From assembly GCA_023301465.1 (NCBI GenBank), contig JALZUQ010000001.1, positions 41,225 through 105,224 of the forward strand: a DNA stretch of 64,000 nucleotides. The letters are read 5' to 3'. This DNA comes from Oligoflexales bacterium (GTDB lineage: Bacteria > Bdellovibrionota_B > Oligoflexia > Oligoflexales > JALZUQ01). Of the stretch, positions 7,037-16,165 are shown one piece after another. Position 1 is the stretch's first letter. Every line of letters starts with the position of its first letter. The notes under the pieces are model-generated. The model had not been told where the DNA came from. It made no database searches and saw nothing but the letters and a program-made list of their open reading frames with translations. The position numbers and the translations under genes are program-made.

Positions 7037-8959
7037 TTAAAGGATAAGTCCCATACCAGTTAACGGAACTTGATGCTTATCAGAAGATAGCTGAAGAAGC
7101 CAAGACTTAATGATTTGAACAGGAGATGAAATAGCATTTACTCTTTCATTTTCTGATGTTAGATATTTTTTCTTCATATACTGGCTTAGTGGGTTAGCAC
7201 CATACTTAGATGTAATAAGCTTATATTTTGCTTTTAATTTATCAACATCTTTATAAAAAACACTCAGTAATAACTCTGCTTGGTCGGCCCAATATTCCGC
7301 TCGATACCCTTGTTTTTTAATACTAGAAATGAGTGGTCTAGCTTTTTTATATTGTTTTAATGAAATAAACCGGATGGCATCTACAAACTCTGCTCGCCAT
7401 TGTTGAAGCTTATTTTGTTTTCGAAATAGTTTTGAAATTAAGGTTAAGTTTTTAGATAGCTTTTCTTTGTTTTGAGCAATCAACAGATTATAATAACCTA
7501 GTAAATAATTAAATTCAATATTGCCTTTAGACAAACTTAGTTTTTGCAAGCTTGTAATACTTTGATATAATGCCTTCTTATTACTAGATTTCGTAGATGC
7601 TAAGACTCTAGTTTCCCATATTTTTTTCTTAAAATCGTTTTGTGCCGTAAAAACTGAACCCACTATATTATGATGTTCATCAATAAAACTCAAAAAAGAT
7701 TCCGTTTTATTTTGTCGAATAGCAACATTCGCCACCAATTTCATTAGTGATTGATCGTGAACAAAAAACTTTAAAACAGAATTGTCTGCAAAAAGACGCA
7801 TCACATTATTTTCTTGTCCTTCTTCAGTAAGAAAATGTAATGTCATAAGTCGGCCGGAACGTTGTAGCATATACCCATCAAAATGAATTTGTGCTGTTTT
7901 TAACAATTCCCGTACTTTCTGTTTATTGTTTTCCCGGTAGAACTTCATTGCGAATTGTTCAAGAACTCGTAGTCTGATATAACTTGCTTTAATGTTTCTA
8001 AGATTTACAGAACTAAATACGTCCTCTGTATTTTTTTTAGGGTCATATATATCCACCATAAAACCCAAATAAGCCCAATATTCTTTTGCCTGAGAGCTTA
8101 AGTCTGAAGGTTTGTTCTTAAGCTGAGTAATTTTATTTCGAACAAGCTCTAAGTTTCCTTTAGAGAACTCATAAACAAGTCTTAAGATACAACCGTCTGA
8201 TTTAAGCCACTTAATACATGCTTTGTTTAGCATTTCTCTTGCGTACCTAGATGTATTTAACTTCGGCGTTGCTTCTGCCATGGCAAAATTCAATGAACTA
8301 AACCCAATGGTTTTTTTGTTTAGTCTTTTCTCTATTAGGTTCTTTTTTTTAACTGTATATTCACTTGGATCTATTAACAAATTAGCCGACTGAACCAAAC
8401 AGTTATAAAAGTGATACATCTCATTTTTACTAACAAAATTATATTTTATTTGCTTTGTCATCACACTAGAAAATTCATGACATCTGATTTCTTTAAAATA
8501 ATTTTCGCTTAATAAATTCAAATCTTTTTTTTCGTTTTTTGAATCATTGATTTTTTGTTGTATTTCAGTGAATCTTTCTGAGGGTGTGCTAATGATCGAA
8601 ATTTTATGTTTCGACCTAAAAAACTCTAAAAAATAAAAGTGTTTGTGAGGAATCAATAAGTACGCCGCTAAAACCACCAGAATACAGGCTACTACGGCAC
8701 TTTTAAAGTAACCAATGTAGATAAATTTTCTATTTATTTTCATTGAATCATACATAGACAAATCTAAAGGGCCATTATCTTTATTGCTTTTTAATTGAGA
8801 ATAAAAAGTTTTATTCTTCTTGCTGGCGACTTCTTGTTTTATTTGACCTTCTGTTTTAGTTTCTTTTTGAATAGGGTCGTTTTTAATAGGATTTGAATAA
8901 TCCGTGGGCTGAGCTAATTTAAGCTCTACTTCTTTTAATTTTTCTACTTCTAGCTTCAT
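7037..8959 (-). CDS. Large single-pass membrane protein of unknown function
   Basis: A 640-residue protein I do not recognise. A charged, Lys/Glu-rich cytoplasmic part (about 1-78) precedes one strong hydrophobic helix (about 86-104, VVACILVVLAAYLLI). A long, Lys-rich, helix-forming probable periplasmic part (105-640) follows. Repeated Leu/Tyr/Ala helix-turn-helix spacing suggests TPR-like solenoid repeats, though no consensus TPR is clean. It has no obvious catalytic motif. Local base use is very AT-rich. It ends two bases before prmA, so the rRNA and ribosomal protein methyltransferase genes may depend on its transcription; a functional link is not implied. Confidence 0.6.
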   Translation of the reverse strand: MKLEVEKLKEVELKLAQPTDYSNPIKNDPIQKETKTEGQIKQEVASKKNKTFYSQLKSNKDNGPLDLSMYDSMKINRKFIYIGYFKSAVVACILVVLAAYLLIPHKHFYFLEFFRSKHKISIISTPSERFTEIQQKINDSKNEKKDLNLLSENYFKEIRCHEFSSVMTKQIKYNFVSKNEMYHFYNCLVQSANLLIDPSEYTVKKKNLIEKRLNKKTIGFSSLNFAMAEATPKLNTSRYAREMLNKACIKWLKSDGCILRLVYEFSKGNLELVRNKITQLKNKPSDLSSQAKEYWAYLGFMVDIYDPKKNTEDVFSSVNLRNIKASYIRLRVLEQFAMKFYRENNKQKVRELLKTAQIHFDGYMLQRSGRLMTLHFLTEEGQENNVMRLFADNSVLKFFVHDQSLMKLVANVAIRQNKTESFLSFIDEHHNIVGSVFTAQNDFKKKIWETRVLASTKSSNKKALYQSITSLQKLSLSKGNIEFNYLLGYYNLLIAQNKEKLSKNLTLISKLFRKQNKLQQWRAEFVDAIRFISLKQYKKARPLISSIKKQGYRAEYWADQAELLLSVFYKDVDKLKAKYKLITSKYGANPLSQYMKKKYLTSENERVNAISSPVQIIKSWLLQLSSDKHQVPLTGMGLIL

Positions 8960-9127
8960 AATAAATTCTTTGTCTATTTCTCATTATATTTCGGGATAAC
9001 TTTCTAGAAGCTTGAGAGTATTCTTAAGGTCGGTAAGTTGATAATATATTTGATTTTTTCTTATTTTTCGTAAAAATTCTCATTAACTTGAAATAACCTC
9101 CGATACCCCTTACGTAATGGAGGTTTT

Positions 9128-9454
9128 ATGGATAACCGAAAGACAGCTCGTTTAGATCAAATTAGTTTACCTGGAGTTTTTACGGACTGTAATAGCGGTG
9201 AAAATTTTTTTGGTAAAATCTCCAATATCTCAGAAACCGGCGTAGGCGTTTTAAGTTCTGAAGATCTAAAAGAAAATTCTTTTGTAAACCTCACAACTCT
9301 CGATGGTGACATTACCTTTGAAATCCAATGGAAAGAATATAACGAAAACACTAGAACTTTTCATTATGGATTAACCTGCACAGCGAATCACAAAAATTTA
9401 TTTAATTTATTTTATCAGTGCGAAGCACCACTTAAAACCCCGATTGCATCTTAG
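9128..9454 (+). CDS. PilZ-domain protein, putative c-di-GMP receptor
   Basis: A 108-residue protein that is almost entirely one PilZ domain. It has the RxxxR motif at residues 4-8 (RKTAR) and the second motif NISETG (residues 35-40), matching D/NxSxxG. These two motifs bind c-di-GMP in known PilZ proteins. No effector domain is attached, so it probably acts by binding a partner in motility, adhesion or secretion. A strong Shine-Dalgarno GGAGG lies just before the ATG. The gene converges on xth, overlapping its end by four bases. Confidence 0.82.
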   Translation: MDNRKTARLDQISLPGVFTDCNSGENFFGKISNISETGVGVLSSEDLKENSFVNLTTLDGDITFEIQWKEYNENTRTFHYGLTCTANHKNLFNLFYQCEAPLKTPIAS

Positions 9455-10218
9455 TTTTTTAAATCCAAAATAATCGGAGCATGATCCGAAAAAAACTTTG
9501 TCTTATAGACTTTATATTCTTTTAGTTTTTTCTCCAAATTTGAGCTCACAAAGTGATAATCTATCCTCCAACCAACATTTTTTTCTCTTGCTTGCCCTCT
9601 TTGAGACCACCAAGTATATACTTCTTTTTCAGGATACAAGCTTCGAAAGGCGTCCACTATTTTTAATTTTTTAATTAGTTTCGTTATCCAGTTTCTTTCT
9701 TCTGGTAGAAAGCCCGATCTCTTTTGATTTGCTTTCCAGTTTTTTAAGTCAATTTCTTGATGAGCTATATTCACATCAGAACAAAAAACAAAAGGCTCCC
9801 CGTTTTCTGTTTTCTTTTTTAAGTATATAAATAAGTCAACCATGACTTGCAGTTTTATTTGATACCGCTCTTCACTTCCTGTGCCGTTTGGCATATAAAA
9901 ACTGATCGCACAAAAACCCTCGTACTGTGCCTCTATAAAACGCCCCTCATCCATCACTATTTTATTTGGGAATTGTGTAGAAATTTTTTTGGGTTTTGTT
10001 TTTGAAATAATTCCTACACCGCTATAACCTTTTTTTGAAGTAGCTGGGTTCCAATATTGATATGGAAAACTTTTATAATCTTCAGGAATTTGGCTTACGT
10101 CAGCTCTGATTTCCTGCAAACAGACCACATCAAACTTTGATCGTTTTAGCCAAGGAACAAAACCCTTCGAGGTCGCTGATCTTACGCCATTCATATTAAA
10201 TGAGATTATTCGTGTCAT
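9451..10218 (-). CDS. xth: Exodeoxyribonuclease III / AP endonuclease
   Basis: A 255-residue EEP-fold nuclease of the ExoIII/ExoA class. Motifs run ISFNMNGVRSA at the N terminus (metal and substrate Asn), VVCLQEIRA (catalytic Glu, about 35), CSDVNIAHQEIDL (about 142, DxN), WWSQRGQAREKNVGWRIDYH (about 205) and the terminal SDHAPIILDL with the catalytic Asp-His pair. It repairs abasic sites and resects 3' ends. Homologues begin at the equivalent of MTRIISFN, so the start at 10218 is preferred to an ATG 18 bases upstream; neither has a clear ribosome binding site. Confidence 0.9.
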   Translation of the reverse strand: MTRIISFNMNGVRSATSKGFVPWLKRSKFDVVCLQEIRADVSQIPEDYKSFPYQYWNPATSKKGYSGVGIISKTKPKKISTQFPNKIVMDEGRFIEAQYEGFCAISFYMPNGTGSEERYQIKLQVMVDLFIYLKKKTENGEPFVFCSDVNIAHQEIDLKNWKANQKRSGFLPEERNWITKLIKKLKIVDAFRSLYPEKEVYTWWSQRGQAREKNVGWRIDYHFVSSNLEKKLKEYKVYKTKFFSDHAPIILDLKN

Positions 10219-10327
10219 GCAATTTAAATAACACATTAAGTATCTGAATTTAAAGGGGAAATTTTCTAATCATTCTCTCACAAAGTCTGCTATATAAATA
10301 GATAGTGAGATTATGGAGGATTAAGAC

Positions 10328-10996
10328 ATGAGACTGCTTGTTGCAGAAGACGATTTAAGACTAGGTGACTTACTATCACGGACACTCAAAGAAGAGTCCT
10401 ATGCAGTAGACTGGGCTAAAGACGGCCAAGAGGCTGAGTGGCTAGCTTTTGAAAACCACTACGATATGATCATTTTGGATTTAATGATGCCAAGAAAAGA
10501 TGGCCTTTCAGTTTTAAAAACACTTCGCGACTCCGGAAAAACAGTAAAAGTCATGATTTTAACAGCCATGGATACCACTGATGATATCGTTAAGGGCTTA
10601 GATCTAGGTGCAGATGATTACCTCACCAAGCCTTTTAGTGTAGATGAAATCCTAGCACGAGTTCGTGCACTATTAAGAAGGCAAACAAAACATCGCTCTG
10701 CGGTGATGAAGGTTGGCCCTCTTGAAATTGACCAAGCACGAAAAGAAGTTGTTCGCGGTGGAAAAAAACTAGACTTAACACTCAAAGAATACTCTCTTTT
10801 ACATTACTTAGCAGCAAATAGTGGTCGAGTTGTCTCCAGAACTCAAATGGCTGAACATGTCTGGGATATGGATTATGAACCAATGTCGAACGTGGTAGAT
10901 GTTTATGTTGGTTACCTTCGAAATAAAATTGACAAAGGATTTGAAAAGTCGATTTTAAAAACGGTTCGTGGTCATGGATATATGCTGGACGCATAA
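10328..10996 (+). CDS. OmpR/PhoB-family response regulator
   Basis: A 222-residue two-domain regulator. The receiver domain (1-118) has the acidic pair at E7-D8-D9, the phospho-acceptor Asp51 in IILDLMMPRKDG, Thr79 and Lys101 (YLTKPFS). The winged-helix DNA-binding domain (about 125-222) has VVDVYVGYLRNKID and the terminal VRGHGYML, typical of OmpR/PhoB. It starts with GGAGG about nine bases upstream. It pairs with the sensor kinase beginning 14 bases after its stop. The input signal and target genes cannot be told from sequence. Confidence 0.92.
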   Translation: MRLLVAEDDLRLGDLLSRTLKEESYAVDWAKDGQEAEWLAFENHYDMIILDLMMPRKDGLSVLKTLRDSGKTVKVMILTAMDTTDDIVKGLDLGADDYLTKPFSVDEILARVRALLRRQTKHRSAVMKVGPLEIDQARKEVVRGGKKLDLTLKEYSLLHYLAANSGRVVSRTQMAEHVWDMDYEPMSNVVDVYVGYLRNKIDKGFEKSILKTVRGHGYMLDA

Positions 10997-11010
10997 AATA
11001 GGTAACACGG

Positions 11011-12456
11011 TTGGAAGCTCTCAGAAAGATACCCTTAAGAATTAAACTTGTCCTCGGGCATGTTGTAACCATGGGTATCATTTTGTCTGCTCTTGGTTAC
11101 GGCATTTTAAAATACGTTGAACACAAACTTGTAGACTCTATTGAGTTAACTCTTCGAACCACCGCAGACGGTATTATCGAAAGACGTTTTACCCCTAATC
11201 CGTTAACGGGACGAAATCCATTTCAAAACCGCGACCAAATTGACCGCATCATGGAGCAAATGCTTGGTGGGCGTGGACTAAGAATGCATGGCTTCCTCAT
11301 TAATGTAAATAAAGATCAATCTAAACTCTCCCAAAAATCTACAACAAAAGTCAATTTTCCCACTTCTAGGGGGGCGGTGATACGGGCGAGAAATGGTGAG
11401 TCCACTTACGAAAACATTCTTAGAAAAGACGGCGTTCTATTTAGACTCTTATCTGTTCCCATTCTTAATGCGGGCCAATTCACAGGAGAGATTGTAAAAG
11501 TTGGCGTAAGTCTTCAAGAAACAAAAGATACTCTGAAAAATCTTTCATACGTATTATGGATTGCCATTCCAATTGCACTTTTTTTAAGTATGATTGTCGG
11601 ATACATCCTCACGCGTCAATCATTGCAAAGTGTTAAAGTAATAACTCAAACAACAAATTTAATTACGTCATCTGACCTTAAAAACAGAATCCCACTTCCA
11701 GATGCTCATGATGAAATTTTTGAACTCAGCACCACTGTAAATAAGATGCTGGATCGTCTTGAGGATTCGTTTACAAGGCAGCAACATTTTTCTGGAAACG
11801 TCTCTCACGAACTGCGTACCTCACTTGCTGTTTTGCGAGGTGAATCAGAACTTGCGTTAAGGCGAACTCGTTCTCCTGAAGAGTATAAAAAAGCACTAGA
11901 TAACATTATGATTGAATCAAAACATATGGCAGAAATTGTTGAGAACTTGCTTTTATTATCAAGAGCGAAAAGTGGAAAACTGCAAATTGATCGTGAAAAA
12001 TTTAATCTTGAACTTTTTATAGAAAAAATTATAGAAAATCTTGACGACATGATCCAAGAAAAAAAGATTAAAGTAAATATACACGTTAGTGGAATACCCG
12101 ACTTGTTCGTTTCTAAAAGTTACTTTAATATAATTTTACAAAATCTCATTATGAATGCTGTCAAACACAGTAAACCAGAACAAAGTATTATCATCCAAAA
12201 AAATGATTCTGATAAATGGCATGAAATTGAAATCATAGACAATGGCCACGGGATTCCAGGGAAAGATTTACCATTTATTTTTGATTCATTTTACCGTGCC
12301 GACACAGCGAGAAATCGATCTGCAGGTGGGGCAGGTATTGGATTAAGTCTCACAAAAGCTCTCACAGAACTACATAATGGGAAAGTGGGTGTTGTCTCGG
12401 AAATTGGGAAAGGTTCTAGTTTTAAGGTTTATCTACCGATTTCTAACGAGACCTAA
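11011..12456 (+). CDS. Two-component sensor histidine kinase (HAMP-HisKA-HATPase)
   Basis: A 481-residue kinase. It has TM1 (about 14-34), a periplasmic sensor of about 140 residues, TM2 (about 179-200), a HAMP domain (201-255), a HisKA dimerisation domain with phospho-acceptor His266 in VSHELRTSL, and a HATPase domain with N-box MNAVKHS, G1 box DNGHGIPG and G2 box GGAGIGLSL. It is the partner of the upstream response regulator. The only upstream in-frame start is TTG at 11011, with TAGGT seven bases before it. A TAG stop at 10999 closes the frame, so this start is forced. Confidence 0.9.
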   Translation: MEALRKIPLRIKLVLGHVVTMGIILSALGYGILKYVEHKLVDSIELTLRTTADGIIERRFTPNPLTGRNPFQNRDQIDRIMEQMLGGRGLRMHGFLINVNKDQSKLSQKSTTKVNFPTSRGAVIRARNGESTYENILRKDGVLFRLLSVPILNAGQFTGEIVKVGVSLQETKDTLKNLSYVLWIAIPIALFLSMIVGYILTRQSLQSVKVITQTTNLITSSDLKNRIPLPDAHDEIFELSTTVNKMLDRLEDSFTRQQHFSGNVSHELRTSLAVLRGESELALRRTRSPEEYKKALDNIMIESKHMAEIVENLLLLSRAKSGKLQIDREKFNLELFIEKIIENLDDMIQEKKIKVNIHVSGIPDLFVSKSYFNIILQNLIMNAVKHSKPEQSIIIQKNDSDKWHEIEIIDNGHGIPGKDLPFIFDSFYRADTARNRSAGGAGIGLSLTKALTELHNGKVGVVSEIGKGSSFKVYLPISNET

Positions 12457-12967
12457 TCCACTTTGAAACCTCTGGCAAGAAGTCTGTTCCCGACTTTTTT
12501 TGCAGGAACGTATCAAACAATGAGGTGATAACATCATCTGTTAAAACCATATAATCAAACTCTTCCATCGTTTTGTCATCATCGCTGATTTCATCATGAA
12601 TACTAAGCTTCCATGATTTTATGGATAGAGAGGGAGTCATTGAAAAAACCATTTCCGTTTGGCCGTTGATACGCATGCCAATTCGGTATTCTGAAGGCTG
12701 CATTCCGAGCTTTAATGCGAGTCTTGAAATCTCATTAGAAGCACTTTCTTCTCCCTGTATTGCCATCTTCGTAACGCCTTTATGGCGGTTAGGGTTTGTA
12801 TAATTCACTTTGTCTTGAAGCCATATTTCCACCTGTTTGCCTTCGATATCATGCACAGGTGCATCTTCTATGTGTTTCCAAAGCCACAACATAAATTCTC
12901 TGCCCAAAAATGACTTCGCTTGGCTGTAAAGGTGATATTTTTCGAGTTCTTTTGTTGCAGAGTTCAT
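12443..12967 (-). CDS. Conserved hypothetical protein, distantly RdgC-like motif
   Basis: A 174-residue soluble acidic protein without signal peptide or membrane segment. The stretch FLGREFMLWLWKHIED (about 20-35) resembles a motif I associate with RdgC-type recombination-associated proteins, but the length and the rest do not let me confirm this from sequence. The C-terminal half ends in a helix-rich region with a basic tail (VSKWIRSR). It converges with the histidine kinase gene, overlapping its 3' end by 14 bases. The Smr-domain gene starts divergently, 53 bases from its start. No function is assigned. Confidence 0.5.
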   Translation of the reverse strand: MNSATKELEKYHLYSQAKSFLGREFMLWLWKHIEDAPVHDIEGKQVEIWLQDKVNYTNPNRHKGVTKMAIQGEESASNEISRLALKLGMQPSEYRIGMRINGQTEMVFSMTPSLSIKSWKLSIHDEISDDDKTMEEFDYMVLTDDVITSLFDTFLQKKSGTDFLPEVSKWIRSR

Positions 12968-13020
12968 ATGTTTTCACCTAGTCTAAAGAAGTAAGAGGAC
13001 TTGTATGATAGATACGATGG

Positions 13021-13461
13021 ATGATGGACGACAAAAAATCAAATAAAAAAGCGAGCCAAAAAGACTTAGATGATTTTGAAATCTTTCTGAAAGAAATCGA
13101 GAACATAGACTCTCAAAAAATCGCAAAAAACAAAGAAAATGATGAACTGCCAATTCCCATTGCAAAAAAGAGTCAGTATCAAGCTGATATAGACCTACAC
13201 CAAATGACGGTCAAAGAAGCAAAAAAGCACATTCTTCACACCTTAGACTCCCTACCAAAGCACTCTACTTATCAACTTAGAATCATTACTGGGCGTGGCA
13301 GGCATAGTAAGAATGGTAGTGTACTTGGAGATGAAATCTATAAGTTTGTAAAAGAAACTTTAAAAAACAACATCAAAAAGATTGACCCCAATCCAAGTCA
13401 CTCTTCTATAAATGGTATCTCGGTTCGGGGTCACTTTGTTGTTGAGTTTACTTTAGTTTAG
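13021..13461 (+). CDS. Smr-domain protein (putative nuclease)
   Basis: A 146-residue protein. A Lys/Glu/Asp-rich helical N terminus (1-50) leads to a C-terminal Smr domain. The DLHxxT-type motif appears as IDLHQMTVKEAKKHI (about 58-72), and the second motif as IITGRGRHSKNGS (about 89-101), equal to TGxGxHS. Smr domains in MutS2 and stand-alone proteins cleave or bind branched nucleic acids and, in some cases, act on ribosome-stalled mRNAs. The C-terminal strand VRGHFVVEFTL is typical. Start is ATG 13021 or 13024; an in-frame stop at 13009 closes the frame and no good ribosome binding site decides. Confidence 0.8.
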   Translation: MMDDKKSNKKASQKDLDDFEIFLKEIENIDSQKIAKNKENDELPIPIAKKSQYQADIDLHQMTVKEAKKHILHTLDSLPKHSTYQLRIITGRGRHSKNGSVLGDEIYKFVKETLKNNIKKIDPNPSHSSINGISVRGHFVVEFTLV

Positions 13462-14364
13462 CTGCCCTTCTCTAAGTGCTGCAATGCGTTTTTCTAGTGG
13501 TGGATGCGTTGACATTAAAGCCATGATTGCACTCTTTCCAGAGATTTTCATAGTGGCTACACTGCTTGCACCGGCTGCAATCATTTCTTTGGATTGGTTT
13601 AATCGCTCAAGTGCAGCGATCATTTTTTGACGACCTGCTAATTCAGCTCCGCCTTTATCAGCACGAAACTCTCGCCACCTCGAAAAAGAACCGACAATCA
13701 TGGAACCAAAAATCCCGAAAACAAACTGAAAAACCATAACAATGCCAAAGTAAGCAAACCCGCTTGTTCCGTTATCCCTACTGCCTTCACCCCTAGAAAT
13801 ATTTGAAATGGCAAATGCCACTACTCTCGCTAGGTACATCACAAAGGCATTGATGACACCTTGTAACAAGGTCATCGTTACCATATCACCGTTTGCAATA
13901 TGTGCTACTTCGTGCCCCAGTACTCCCTCTACTTCGTCTTTTCTCATCTTAGATAATAAGCCAGATGAAACCGCAACTAAAGAGTTAGACTTTGTTGGCC
14001 CTGTTGCAAATGCATTTACTTCTGGGGAATTGTAATAACCAACTTCTGGCATTTTAGGTAAACCAGCTTTTAATGCTAAGCTATGAACTGTATTGCGAAG
14101 TTCGAGAAGCCTTGGATCACCCGTGTTCTCATCAATAACTTGAACCCCCATAGATCTTTTCACCATCACCTTTGATAATAACAAAGAAATAATCGAGGCA
14201 CCCATACCCCAAAGAGTACACATCACTAACATGGAAACATGGTTAATCCCTGATGATGATGTCATCGTTGCATCTAGGCCAAAAACACGCATGATAATAC
14301 TGATGGTTGCTACAATTACCATATTGGTAATCAAAAATAATATAACTCGTTTGGCTATCGCCAT
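13453..14364 (-). CDS. htpX: Membrane zinc protease HtpX
   Basis: A 303-residue M48B protease. Two N-terminal transmembrane segments (about 5-27 and 35-55) precede the catalytic motif HEVAHIANGD (about 138-147), and a second hydrophobic pair (about 150-210) precedes the distal RADKGGAELAG region with the metal-binding Glu/Asp. HtpX degrades misfolded inner-membrane proteins under stress. The frame extends to an ATG at 14382, but GAGG lies six bases before the ATG at 14364 (MAIAKRVILF), so this start is preferred. It ends nine bases inside the convergent Smr gene. Confidence 0.93.
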   Translation of the reverse strand: MAIAKRVILFLITNMVIVATISIIMRVFGLDATMTSSSGINHVSMLVMCTLWGMGASIISLLLSKVMVKRSMGVQVIDENTGDPRLLELRNTVHSLALKAGLPKMPEVGYYNSPEVNAFATGPTKSNSLVAVSSGLLSKMRKDEVEGVLGHEVAHIANGDMVTMTLLQGVINAFVMYLARVVAFAISNISRGEGSRDNGTSGFAYFGIVMVFQFVFGIFGSMIVGSFSRWREFRADKGGAELAGRQKMIAALERLNQSKEMIAAGASSVATMKISGKSAIMALMSTHPPLEKRIAALREGQLN

Positions 14365-14455
14365 AATTAACCTCTTCATCATTAAGTAACTAGTATAGAC
14401 TAAGTCTCTTAATAATAATTTAAGTCTTACATTTCATTTGTCTAGTTATGAGGAC

Positions 14456-14482
14456 AAAAAAACAGCATGTCGCTGTTTTTCT
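14456..14482 (-). terminator. Intrinsic terminator after the 14.5-15.1 kb lipoprotein gene
   Basis: Minus-strand hairpin AAACAGC / GCTGTTT (14460-14466 with 14472-14478) with a five-base loop, followed on the minus strand by a run of T (the A-run at 14456-14462). It lies about 50 bases past the stop of the probable lipoprotein gene, the likely end of the mdh transcript. Confidence 0.7.
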
Positions 14483-14533
14483 TTTTAAAATCAAGTAGTT
14501 GAAGTAAGGGTGTGTACTCTGTTTGAGGTTTTA

Positions 14534-15064
14534 TTAACGATTTAGTGTAGAAACGCTTTTCATGGCAACATGAACCGTTCGAGGTAGTTTAGGTTTTGGG
14601 GCACCAATTTCAAAAGAGACGTTATTGATAATACGGCCCGTTTCTGCAAGTTCTAGAAAACTTCTTTGGGGAACAACCCAAGAGCTGCTGTCTTTTCTCT
14701 GAGTTTTGTTTTGAACTTTTACTTGGGAAATTTTTCTCCCTAGTTTGGTAACAGTAATTTTTACTTGGTTACGGTAAACATTATCTTTATAGCGAAACTG
14801 GTCCCAGCTTGTTAGAAGCGTTTTTTGCTTAATGTTCATTTTTTTGAACGCGTAATTTGCAGATAAAACGGTAATAACAGAATCCCAAAGATCTCGCTCG
14901 TTTGCTTGAAAACGATAAGACGATTCATCTACGGCATAAACTTTTGGGATTACCACGTCAGAGTTTACCTGTGTGTTTTCATGTTTTTTAAAGTAAGACG
15001 ATATACGATTAGGCACACAGGCATTCATTAAGAAAACAGCACTAAATAAAACAATATACTTCAT
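14534..15064 (-). CDS. Probable lipoprotein of unknown function
   Basis: A 176-residue exported protein. It starts MKYIVLFSAVFLMNACVPN, a signal sequence with a weak lipobox and Cys16 as the likely lipid-modified residue. The rest is soluble and beta-rich with many Lys/Arg (TLLTSWDQFRYKDNVYRNQV). That region resembles small envelope lipoproteins which compare amino-acid changes across a stand-alone domain, but no family is firm. The frame extends to an ATG at 15076; neither start has a strong ribosome binding site. It follows mdh by 19 bases and ends at the terminator at 14456-14482, so it is likely co-transcribed with mdh. Confidence 0.6.
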   Translation of the reverse strand: MKYIVLFSAVFLMNACVPNRISSYFKKHENTQVNSDVVIPKVYAVDESSYRFQANERDLWDSVITVLSANYAFKKMNIKQKTLLTSWDQFRYKDNVYRNQVKITVTKLGRKISQVKVQNKTQRKDSSSWVVPQRSFLELAETGRIINNVSFEIGAPKPKLPRTVHVAMKSVSTLNR

Positions 15065-15083
15065 AGGTAAACTCATTCGTTTG

Positions 15084-16073
15084 TTATTTTGTTAATAAGT
15101 CTTTTACAACATCACGTTCTTTTAAAAGCTCATCGGTTGTCGTTTTCATTTTTGTTTTTGCAAAATCACTCAACGGCAAATTAGGCACAACACTAATGTT
15201 GCCCTTACCGTCCGATGTCACTGGAAATGAGTATATTAAACCTTTTGGAACACCGTAGGCTTCACCGTCAGATGGTATTGCTGCAGAGAACCACTCACCT
15301 TTTTTTGTTGGTGTTACGATAGCTTTCATATGATCAATACATGCTGATGCTGCTGATGCTGCGGAAGATTTTCCTCTAGCTGCAATGATCGCTGCACCGC
15401 GTTTTTGAACGGTTGTTAAGAAGCCGTTTTCTAACCACTTACGATCAGAGATCAAATCTGTAGCAGGTTTTCCAGAAATTTTTGCGTTCTCAAAGTCTGG
15501 ATACATGGTAGAACTATGGTTGCCCCAAATAGTAAGGTTACTGACTTCTTTGACACGAACACCTGCTTTTTCTGCTAGCTGAGCTCTTGCTCTGTTTTGA
15601 TCCAGCATCGTCATTGCGTGAAAACGTCTCGGGTCAACATCATTTGCATTATGTTGAGCAATTAATGCGTTTGTATTACATGGATTTCCAACAACAATAA
15701 CTTGAAGATCGCTAGCAGCTTTTTGAAGTGCTTTACCTTGGCTAACAAAGATTGGTCCGTTTTGAAGAATAAGATCATTTCTCTCCATACCAGGCCCTCG
15801 TGGTTTTGAGCCCACAAGCAAAGACCAATTTACGCCATCAAAACCCGTCATTGGATCATCGTAAATATCAATACCCGCAAGTGTTGAAAAACCACAGTCA
15901 TGGATTTCCATTGCAGTACCTTCAGCTGCTTTTACAGCGACCGGTAACTCTACTAAATTTAAATGAACTGGGGTATCTGGTCCAAAAACCTGCCCTGATG
16001 CGATTCTAAATAATAGTGCGTACCCGATTTGGCCAGCAGCACCCGTAACAGCAACTTTTATAGGCTGAGTCAT
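15084..16073 (-). CDS. mdh: NAD-dependent malate dehydrogenase
   Basis: A 329-residue cytosolic-type malate dehydrogenase. The Rossmann fold begins at VAVTGAAGQIGYALLFRIA (8-26), with GxxGxxG. The substrate loop has LLVGSKPRGPGMERNDLI (about 85-102), containing the Arg residues. The catalytic dyad is in the NLTIWGNHSSTMYPDF segment (about 181-196, His). Length and the FGPDTPVHLNL pattern match the group found in many Gram-negative bacteria and in plant and animal cytosol. It interconverts malate and oxaloacetate in the TCA cycle. AAGGA lies before the ATG. Confidence 0.95.
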   Translation of the reverse strand: MTQPIKVAVTGAAGQIGYALLFRIASGQVFGPDTPVHLNLVELPVAVKAAEGTAMEIHDCGFSTLAGIDIYDDPMTGFDGVNWSLLVGSKPRGPGMERNDLILQNGPIFVSQGKALQKAASDLQVIVVGNPCNTNALIAQHNANDVDPRRFHAMTMLDQNRARAQLAEKAGVRVKEVSNLTIWGNHSSTMYPDFENAKISGKPATDLISDRKWLENGFLTTVQKRGAAIIAARGKSSAASAASACIDHMKAIVTPTKKGEWFSAAIPSDGEAYGVPKGLIYSFPVTSDGKGNISVVPNLPLSDFAKTKMKTTTDELLKERDVVKDLLTK

Positions 16074-16165
16074 GAAATATCCTTTTTAAATGCACCTATA
16101 AAGTACCAATTCCCTGCTAGAGAGTCACGGTGTTTTATTCACAACATTTTTATCAGGATTTCGAA

